Shown here one piece after another: positions 1 to 6,738 of a DNA stretch of 11,700 bases; the stretch's first letter is position 1, and the number at the start of each line of letters is the position of its first letter. The notes beneath the pieces were generated by a model. That model ran no database searches, had not been told where the DNA came from, and saw only the letters and a list, made by a program, of their open reading frames with translations. This DNA is from Cyclostephanos tholiformis. Its lineage: Eukaryota > Bacillariophyta > Thalassiosirophyceae > Thalassiosirales > Thalassiosiraceae. The position numbers were made by a program, and so were the translations under genes. The DNA lies in contig JALLPB010001108.1 of assembly GCA_036939975.1 (NCBI GenBank), positions 1 through 11,700 of the forward strand. The letters run 5' to 3'.

Positions 1-838
1 TTTATTTTCATAATCCCAATCCAACTCAATTTTCATGAATTCTTTTCCGTCAAGATCAATGGCAATGTCATAATATTTTTCAAGCGTGTGGATGAGGTGA
101 TCCAAATCATCTTTGTTGATGTATTTAATGCCAAAGTTGTCAACCACCAGGACAAACAGGATCAGTTTTGTTTTGTGCTTCCACAGTCTGGGCACAATTT
201 GGCTTTGATAATATCCCTCTTGGTTCAAACGTTGTTTGAGTTGATCCTGTCCGAGTGAGCCGGCCTCCGGCCTGAGGTAAGCCGTACATCGCTCGCGTGA
301 CTTTAACATATACCCATTCATCTGGTGCTGCTAATTGATGCAAGTTGTATTCATTGATTACTTCCTCTGGAATATCCGTCAATTTAATCTTGGCATATTT
401 GGATCGCTTCAATGGTGACATAAGGTAAAAATTGGCAAGATTGGCATTTGCAAATTTGGCCCCCTTTGTCCATATCATGCTGTTGAGAAAAATTTTGATG
501 AGTAAAAGATTGGCTGTTTGGACACCAACATCATCTGGATAGTTGATGAGGTTGCCCCCCATTGTTGCCCTCATTCGATTTGGATTCTTTTTCTCAATTT
601 GCACAGTGCAGACAAACTTAATGTAAGTCACGTCCTTCAGTCTGTCGATTGGAATGTTGTGCTTGCGGATAAAATGCAATTTGTTTGTCCATTTTATCCT
701 CCCTCCAATTCCCTGTGCTAACCTTCTGAATTCATCTGCTGCGGATTTGTTCAAAAATAGCTTTGAAACTTGGGTGTTTTAATGAGCAACAATACTCGAG
801 CGATTTGCCGGTTTCCTGATCGAGTACGGCATGGGCTG
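1..838 (-). pseudogene. Reverse transcriptase / start of RNase H region of copia element, frameshifted
   Basis: The linker reads into RT from about 838 (AHAVLDQETGKSLEY), shifts frame near 760, then runs as an open stretch 754-260 with YPDDVGVQTANLL, NFYLMSPL and YVKVTRAMYGLPQAG, all RT landmarks of copia elements. A further frameshift near 250-265 moves the rest into another frame, which continues to base 1 with VVDNFGIKYINKDD and EFMKIELDWDYENK. Two catalytic aspartates are replaced. The residue at 440-442 is Asn where family members have Asp in the D-x-K-N-F-Y-L motif, and the second Asp of the V-D-D box is Asn (codon 136-138). The domain continues past the left edge. This is a dead RT remnant; the call is confident. 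Confidence 0.88.
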
Positions 839-939
839 CTTCTTGTCGACGTCAAGCTACTCGGTCGGCAATGGTTTCACCAACAGTTGTTTGGGACTGG
901 AGACGTCATGCTCGAACCCGTGCGGCAATGGACTCAGCA

Positions 940-1290
940 ATCATGAGGGCCTGTGCCTCAAGCTGCTCGATTTGGTCAATTTCCTTGTCGGTGATGGTGT
1001 TAGCAATGCCGTGCCCCACCAATTTGGCTGTGGTTTTGTTTTGCTTGTGCTGCTTTCCAAACTCTTTCTGAATGAAAACACGGAAGTTTACAAATGCCTG
1101 GTCTGCCTTGGCTTTGCCTCCCAATCACAGAGGGCGGGTTCATATTTGCCAGATGCGTGGAACGTTGCAAGGGCAAAGGCAAGTTGCAATTCCGGGTTTT
1201 TGCTTTGTCCAACTTTCAACAACTGATGCTCAAATTTGTCACCTCGTGCGAAATGGGCCGCGGGGGTCCGTTGGTTGACAACCAATTTTC
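940..1290 (-). pseudogene. Gag fragment of a second copia-type element inside the integrase-RT linker
   Basis: Two overlapping minus-strand frames read like a copia gag C-terminal half. One (about 1285-1100) contains [22 protein letters not shown]. The next (1124-950) begins [20 protein letters not shown] and continues KQNKTTAKLVGHGIANTIT and IEQLEAQALMIAE, a pattern I associate with gag of diatom copia elements. A single frameshift around 1110-1125 separates them. The same frame then passes without a break into SIAARVRA, which looks like the normal integrase-RT linker sequence and continues with ETIADRVA and AHAVLDQETG. The host element has its own gag at 3660-4540, so this is extra material, either inserted or fused by recombination. 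Assignment as gag is moderately sure; the exact left junction (about 935-960) is inferred. Confidence 0.6.
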
Positions 1291-1439
1291 ATGATCTCAA
1301 ATTTTTTGAGACTCTGTTCAACATCGTGATGTATTCCCACGATTGAATGCTTTGTTTGGTGATGAATGAATTGATTCTGAAAGAATTTAGCTACAACTGC
1401 TAGACAGTGGCAAATGCGAAGATTGCTTACAAAGGTCAT

Positions 1440-1569
1440 AGCTAAATTTATGAGCTACGATTAGCAAACTTCTCGCTTGAAAACCTGAAACCTCAAGAAT
1501 TATTTAAATTCTCGCACTTAAACCTAAAAGCTCCAATGATCTCCTACTGCTATGCTAACTAATCTAACA
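1440..1569 (-). repeat. Possible LTR or leader remnant upstream of the inserted gag fragment
   Basis: This AT-rich stretch separates the end of the integrase remnant (stop near 1575) from the extra gag piece. On the minus strand it opens with TGTTAG at 1569-1564, the same six bases that open the putative LTR at 4854. TGTTA is a common copia LTR start. No matching LTR end, primer-binding site or target duplication was identified. This is a suggestion only; it could equally be decayed linker sequence. Confidence 0.25.
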
Positions 1570-1574
1570 TATGG

Positions 1575-2960
1575 TCACCCTTGGAATGTGAGTTGTGCCT
1601 TGGGCTGCAATGCATTGCAATGCATGAGTTGCTCTGTATGAGCTCTTGCTGACTTGTGTTTTGCAAATGCTATTTTTGTGAACTGATTGCTAACCTTTGT
1701 AAGTGGTTCGACCTTTTGCGCTTGGGTGAGCTGTTGTGCTGCAGCTATGACATGGGATTCAGGTGAGCATGTTGGGTTTGTGATGTATTGGTGCTTGAAG
1801 TGCACTCTACTGCTGACCCTCATTGCCCATGTTTTTGTGATGTACACACGGAAACATTGATGGTGTTCCATCAATGTGCCAAGGATAAACCTGGCATTGG
1901 ATCTCCCATCCCAGGTTTGTCTGTCCTCGAATTTTACGTGTGCCTGGATGGTGCAACCAATTGGTGCAAAAGGCTTCTGCATGTAGGCGTAAGGACCATG
2001 GATATGCACGTATGCAGAGATGCTTGGTGCAACCCTTGATTGCGGGAGCATGTACAGGGTGAGTTCCGGTTGCTCGAGGAAAAAGCACCACAGTAATAAA
2101 GGGAATTTGTCATCAACCCCTGCTAGTATTGTGTTGAAGTGTGCCTTAAATGTTTGTATTGCCCATTTGGCTTGATTTTGGTGGTGGTTACCAGGGGGTA
2201 CAAGTACAAGCATGTATTCATTATTGTTGTGTGTTATGCACTGCTTGAATACCACCTATGCTTCATTGTCAAGTTTGTGGTGTTGTAAGCCCAAGCCTGC
2301 CAATTTCATTCTATTTACCGTTCATTGGTATGTTTTAATCATTCCCCCCTATGGACAATTTTTCATAGGTTCCACAAATATGTAGTTGGCATCAAGGTGT
2401 ACTGCCACCATTGTGTAGCGGTTGCCCCATTGGGATGTATATGAGAAGGTGCCCATTTGGTCTGTGTGGATGGTATTGGAGAGGTCCTCGATTTGAATAA
2501 AATTCCATTTTGTATTCCAATCTGCAGTTGTGTGGGCGGGTGTGATTTGTTTTCTATTTTTATTTGTACGTGGCCATCTTTGTTTCCTGCAGTGTGAGCT
2601 TTTTTGGTTGACTTATCCCCTGACATTGTCCGTTGATGTGCCTTTTGATTGCTTTGTCCAATTTTGAAGTGTTTGTGTATCAGGTGAGTTGTGAGATTTG
2701 GCCATGTTGAAAAGTTTCCATTTTGCACCCCTTACATGAATGTTTCCTTTGTTGTGAATCCGATTGCTGTGTGGTACTACAGGAAGGTTTGGCGTGCACT
2801 TGTTAGTTTGAAGATGACATTCACTTCCTCCAGTGGGGGTTTGGTGTAATTGGTTTTAATGTGCATGTAGGATGAAGGAGGTGGGTTAAGCTCGAGCTTC
2901 CAAAAGAACTGGTGGTTTGTTGGCTGTTGGCTGTTATTACTGTGGTTGTGTTGTTGCAAA
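1575..2960 (-). pseudogene. Integrase of copia element, degenerate
   Basis: The region begins in the protease-integrase spacer (about 2959-2777, ending ARQTFL, then WYHTAIGF in a shifted frame). It passes through a stretch at 2728-2500 (NFSTWPNLTTHLIHKHF) and re-enters frame for the catalytic core, where HTDQMGTFSY carries the first Asp (codon 2460-2462). The second Asp lies in LDNEA (codon 2268-2270) and is followed two codons later by an in-frame TAG (2256-2258). The open stretch 2255-1575 then gives LVPPGNHHQNQAKWAIQTF, FAPIGCTIQAHVK, FKHQYITNPTCSPESHV and a lysine-rich tail, matching the C-terminal half of CoDi integrases. The catalytic Glu expected in the family's A-E-R-A-I-Q is Lys here (codon 2166-2168). 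Non-functional. Confidence 0.85.
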
Positions 2961-2984
2961 TCTTGCTGTTCTTTTTATTAACAC

Positions 2985-3260
2985 CATGGTGTGATGTGTG
3001 TCTGCAAGTTTAGGAATGCTTATAAGGGTAGAGTGCATGCCTGGTATTACGTTTATCTCTCGTATTAATCCCCCGATGTTGTGTTTTAATAGCGTCTTCT
3101 TTGTTGCTCATGCTACACATATGTCTGGGAATATGAAGGTCTTCTTTTATAATAATCCCATATCCAATAGGTGCTCTTTGTCTTCTTTAGGTCTTGCACT
3201 TGATGTTGCTCCTGAGTCTAAGATTCCTGTTCATTTTGCCTTCCAGTTAAGTTTGTGCCC
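2985..3260 (-). pseudogene. Aspartic protease region of copia element
   Basis: Minus-strand translation gives LDSGATSS with the catalytic D-S-G at 3204-3218. It is followed by KEDKEHLL, LLKHNIGGLIREINVIPG and MHSTLISIPKLADT, in the order and spacing seen in CoDi proteases. Stops interrupt the frame after DMGLL and in the region of about 3110-3140, so the product is broken, although the active-site triplet itself survives. It lies directly between gag and integrase, as expected. Apparent plus-strand reading frames over the same bases are antisense shadows. Confidence 0.78.
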
Positions 3261-3370
3261 AGCATGCAATTGTTGAGGTTATGGGACTGTTGTCCGATGA
3301 TGTGGAGAATGCCCTTTTGTTTCTGTGTGGTGGTATGTTGGATTCATCCTCCTATTCATCAACTAGACAG

Positions 3371-3656
3371 GCTAGCAGGGACCAATAGTTATTATAATGT
3401 GCAGGTGGATTTACTAAGTTATCTGTTTTTGTTTCTATAATGATTAAATTATTGGTCCCCAGTGTTTGTCAAGCTGTGGGTGTCAGTTGTGACACCCATC
3501 CATCATATTGGTGGCTAGCAGGGACCAATAGTTATTATAATGTGCAGGTGGTTTTACTAAGTTATCTGTTTTTGTTTCTATAATGACTAAATTATTGGTC
3601 GCCAGTGTTTGTCAAGCTGTGGGTGTCAGTTGTGACACCCATTCATCAAATTGGCT
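3371..3656 (+). repeat. Two-copy 143-bp tandem repeat with internal inverted repeats
   Basis: Bases 3371-3513 and 3514-3656 are near-identical direct copies with period 143 and about five substitutions plus a small length difference at the end (roughly 96% identity by eye). Each unit contains an outer inverted repeat: GGGACCAATA at 3378-3387 pairs with TATTGGTCCC at 3450-3459, perfect in copy 1 and nearly so in copy 2. Each also has a 9-bp stem, 4-base loop hairpin (TGGGTGTCA/TGACACCCA at 3477-3498 and 3620-3641). The nonamer ATTCATCAA occurs just outside the left copy (3354-3362) and at the end of the right copy (3641-3649), with a variant between copies. The array sits between the gag zinc knuckle and the protease. 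It may be a small MITE-like insertion that was then duplicated. Confidence 0.85.
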
Positions 3657-3659
3657 GGA

Positions 3660-4540
3660 CTTGTTTACATCAAGCTCATAGCATAATTCTGGCTCGTGGA
3701 TGACCATTTCCTTACAGTTTGGGCAAATATTTTTTGGTTTCTGTGCCTGTTTGGGTTTGAGGGCCATGTTTGCAGTAGAGTTGGATGGGGGGAATTGTCT
3801 TTGTTGTTTCCTCCTCCTGCTGCTACAATTAATGCATTCATGTGCTCGATCATGATTGCATTCATGTTTGCTTTGTTGTTTGCTGCCATCATCACAAGTT
3901 GTTTTTGTTCCTGGAGCATAGCAAATAGCATGGCTTGTGTTTCTCCATCTGCCTCTGCCACAACTTCTCTTGTGCGGCCAGTGCCGCTTCCTTGAAATGC
4001 TATTGTTTTGCCATCGTTGCCAAATACTGCTTTTGTTCCAGCCTCTTTTCCATGAAGTTGGTCTTGAGGTTGACCCAAATTTGGTCATTGATGGGTTTGT
4101 TCTCTCATGCCAGCCACATTTGGGCATCTGCTGCCATCACCTTTTCTGCCTTGCTTGTTGCAATTCCACGGTCAACAAGTGATATTTGGAAAAGTATGCG
4201 GTGATGCTCATTGCTAGGTCCCATGGGCAGGTGTTGTAACCATTAGTCCTGTATTTGTGTTTAGGGGACATTGTCATCTTGATTGCCAGCTTGGTTTGGA
4301 GGTGATGAATCATCTCAAGGACAAAAATGTCTCCGAATCCGATTTATACAGAATCAGTTCTTTTCCCGCCTCTTCCACCTTGCGGTATGTGGCATGGCTC
4401 TCCACGAGCACTTTGTGTTCCGTGATGAGTCCCTCTCATTGTGTGATTGATTAGTGTTTCATATGCTCCTTTTGATGTCGTCATTCTTCTTTCTTTTGCT
4501 TGGGGTTGCGAGAAGAAGATTGATCTGTCATTGGTTTTGC
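3660..4540 (-). pseudogene. Gag of copia element, frameshifted
   Basis: A possible start ATG with MTDQSSSRNPKQ lies near 4535 on the minus strand. An early stop follows after KKEE. Then come EHKVLVESHATYRKVEEAGK, LAIKMTMSPKHKYRTNGYNT, CPWDLAMSITAYFSK (4250-4170), a gag capsid-like pattern. A frame at 4078-3790 carries AVFGNDGKTIAFQ and a Gln/Met/Ala-rich helical stretch. After another shift the nucleocapsid zinc knuckle CPNCKEMVIHEPELC (C-x2-C-x5-H-x4-C) is at 3681-3725, followed by YELDVNKS. At least three frame changes make it non-functional. The tandem repeat begins right after this motif, and the last residues of the open frame are encoded by it. Confidence 0.8.
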
Positions 4541-4573
4541 TGATGGTGAAATTGATAATTAGCGATGTTCTAA

Positions 4574-4854
4574 TGTTGTAGATGATGTATGATGTAAAGG
4601 TTATTTATCAATTATGAGTTTGTTGGGGTGATTTCTATATTTTCCCATCACTCATTTGCGATGTTTCATCTCCTCATTTGGAGAATGTCATTGTACTTTT
4701 GTTATGTGCCAACTGACTTTTCTTGCCTCCTCTTTTCCACCTTGTCTTGTAAGAATGTGCTGTACCTAGTATTTTTGACTTAAGGGCATTTGTTATGGTG
4801 GGACTTGTGTTTGTTCCCACCATTAACTATGAGCCTATATTTGTAGGTCTAACA
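4574..4854 (-). repeat. Putative 5' LTR of copia element
   Basis: Read on the minus strand, the segment starts TGTTAG at 4854-4849, just beside the G/C-rich unique sequence, and could end with TACAACA at 4580-4574, only about 40 bases before the putative gag ATG. It carries a hairpin (GGTGGGA near 4797-4803 pairing with TCCCACC near 4815-4821). A TG...CA-type end and the position next to gag fit an LTR of roughly 280 bp. The partner LTR is outside the window and no convincing tRNA primer-binding site was seen, so the inner boundary is a guess. Confidence 0.4.
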
Positions 4855-5890
4855 ATCAGCCCCCCTCCCCCCGAAAGCATGCCGGTGCTCGCGTCATCGG
4901 CAGTTTGAGGTGTGATGCGGCTACTGGTGTGGGGGGGGTGACTGTCGGACGATGGGGAGGGGTCGAATGAAGGGTCATCATGGTGCAAGTTGGTGAAGGT
5001 CCAAAAATCCAAAAAACTGACCATCCTTTTGAGCGGCTATTCCTACGTAGAGCCCGGTACAAAATTATTCCTTACGAGTAGATAGTATCGTACTACAGCC
5101 TTATCTTCAATTGTCGGGAATTTCGCGCTATTGTATTTACCTTGACCTTTTTCACTACGGCCTTATCGGTGCCTATGATGTGGACTCCAGGCAGGTGGTT
5201 GGGTGCTTTATTTTCTCTGGAACCTTCGTATGTAGCAGTTGGTTCACTCGTTTTTTATTCCGCAGCATGCTGGAGCAAGATTCGTCATGTGTTTCTTAAC
5301 TATTCCTACACCCGATTGCTGGTGTTGATAATGATTTGCGTCAAGGGAGTGTGCGTTGTCCAAGAATTATTAGATATTATTTACAGAGGGAAAAGAGAAA
5401 TAATGATCACTCAGAATCTCTACATAGGAGTAGAATTAGCGATCCACCTAACATATTTTCTTCTATTAGCTTAGTTGTCGTTTTGCTGATGACGCGTCGT
5501 TCTTCGCAAACATATTGGACTCTATCTTCGGCTTCAAGATTCTCTTGAACCATACTATTCCTCCATGCCTCCCGTAGAAACATCAGAGAACGCCAGCAAG
5601 TGCCGGTTGGTCGAATTATTATCTTACGATTAGAACCCACCGTTGAACAAAGAGTTTGGCAAAGCCACTCAATATTTACTCGCTGACAACAGCTAGCCCT
5701 CTCTACAATGGAATTAGTACGCAAAGTTCCTTCCTTGCGTAAATTCGCATAATTTAGTCATACTGAAAAGACGAATCTCAACGAGTTATTCAAAAACACT
5801 ATTTTTGTTTTTCTCAGGCAAGAGTCATCCTGTAGTGGCCATGATACCTTAGGGATCCATAGCCATAACTACCTATACCTACTCCTACTT
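4855..5890. other. Intergenic stretch without a recognisable gene
   Basis: Outside the retroelement the sequence starts with a C-rich run (4860-4872) and a G8 run near 4931, then becomes ordinary mixed-composition DNA. Plus-strand frames at 5111-5548 are short and have no recognisable domain. A minus-strand frame at about 5407-5757 stays open for more than 110 codons (for example REAWRNSMVQENLEAEDRVQ) but matches nothing I know and starts without an ATG. No tRNA, rRNA or CRISPR-like repeat was seen. Part of this is probably the distal upstream region of the homeodomain gene. Confidence 0.5.
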
Positions 5891-5900
5891 GGAGTTCCCA

Positions 5901-5990
5901 ACAGCTGTCACGGCAGGACTCATCCAGCTGGATGAAAAGCCTCCTGCGAGCGACATTCACAGCTGTCAACAGATGTCAAATTAACCAATC
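5901..5990 (+). promoter_or_regulatory. TGTCA/TGACA-motif cluster upstream of the homeodomain gene
   Basis: The 10-mer ACAGCTGTCA occurs twice (5901-5910 and 5959-5968), and ATGTCA follows at 5973-5978. CTGTCA (reverse TGACAG) is the core bound by TALE homeodomain proteins such as KNOX, TGIF and MEIS, and ACAGCTGT is a near-palindrome of two such half sites as well as an E-box (CAGCTG). A CCAAT pentamer is at 5984-5988. The next gene downstream encodes a TALE homeodomain protein. A direct role as promoter is inferred from position only. Confidence 0.4.
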
Positions 5991-6738
5991 CTAAAAAGTG
6001 CGTACGATAATAATAATAATATATGAATATTATTTTTTCATGTCATTCTTCTGCTCCACAGGTCACAAAAAACAATTTTTTCACTTTCCTCTTCACTTTT
6101 ATCACCCCCGCCCAACCACCCCAACCACCGTCCATTGTCTCCTTTTCACCATCGTGGGGATTGAGAACTTGTTATATATACATCCTGGCGAAGGAAGGCG
6201 GAGATAAGGTGTGTGATAACTCATTGTGCCGTTCGTCGGCTTTCGTGACCCGGGGGGGTTGTGGGGTGGTCGTGGAGTCATCGCAATCGCAGGGCAAGGC
6301 CGTTATTTGGCCCACGCCGAGGCCCACTTGGATGAGGGGGCATAAAGCTCTGTCGAATCGAAGGGTGGGGGCACAACGGAGCCGTCGATTCCAAGATGAT
6401 GTCGAGGAGGATGAGGAGAAGATGAGCCATGTATGTCCGAAATTTCTATGGAACATCCCGTCCTCTTGTACTCTATTCTATGCGTATCATTCCCCCCCCG
6501 GACCGTGTATGCCCGACCACTCCTCTCTCCAAGTTCCCAGCTCCCAGCTCATACCCTCCAAATGTTCATTCGTCGTCGTCTCTTTTTTCATCCAGAATCA
6601 GCATCGACACCCGACATCAGACGACGACAAAACGAGGATAAGGGGGGGGGGGGGGGGAAGAGGACAAGTCGATCCATTGATCCACCACCCCTTTCGTCGT
6701 CGTACAGTTGTTCGCGCGTCGCTCGCGGAGGCATACAT
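5991..6738 (+). promoter_or_regulatory. Probable core promoter and 5' leader of homeodomain gene
   Basis: The stretch opens with AT-rich sequence (TAATAATAATATATGAATATT at about 6009-6029), then pyrimidine-rich tracts (6060-6160), then mixed sequence. Several frames are open through it, including one that is continuous with the homeodomain reading frame from an ATG at 6433. The encoded sequence there is low-complexity and C-rich in DNA, and it includes a 16-base G homopolymer at 6642-6657. I treat it as mainly leader, without being able to place a transcription start. Confidence 0.35.

Larger units (their letters stand above)
1..4854 (-). mobile_element. Degenerate Ty1/copia LTR retrotransposon (CoDi-like), left end outside window
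   Basis: On the minus strand, conceptual translation gives the Ty1/copia order gag (zinc knuckle at 3681-3725), aspartic protease (DSGAT at 3204-3218), integrase (1575-2740), then reverse transcriptase/RNase H (1-838). Integrase before RT is diagnostic of Ty1/copia rather than Ty3/gypsy. Phrases such as LPQAG, the FGIKY after the RT active site, and PPGNH before the integrase glutamate site resemble diatom CoDi elements as I know them. Every domain is split over two or three frames with interspersed stops, so no polyprotein is made. RT and integrase catalytic residues are also substituted. The 3' LTR lies beyond base 1; a possible 5' LTR is at 4574-4854. Two foreign pieces interrupt it (3371-3656 and about 940-1569). 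The copia assignment is secure; the clade name is from memory of family sequences. Confidence 0.88.

Noticed and set aside
3371..3656. CRISPR-like or satellite array
   Set aside because: Only two copies exist, they are head-to-tail without spacers, and the host is eukaryotic.
3371..3656. Paired solo LTRs
   Set aside because: The units lack TG...CA ends and are too short and too full of inverted repeats for an LTR.
3696..4204. Plus-strand frames rich in Cys, Phe and Leu opposite the gag region
   Set aside because: They are antisense shadows of the gag remnant, whose zinc knuckle and downstream motifs are clear on the minus strand.
5142..5474. 110-codon plus-strand frame with hydrophobic segments, possible membrane protein
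   Set aside because: It overlaps other open frames of equal quality, matches no known family, and its hydrophobicity follows from T-rich DNA.
5407..5757. Minus-strand frame of about 115 codons in the intergenic region
   Set aside because: No ATG start at its 5' end, a TGA just upstream, no recognisable motif and no neighbouring partner frame. It may be an old gene fragment but cannot be supported.
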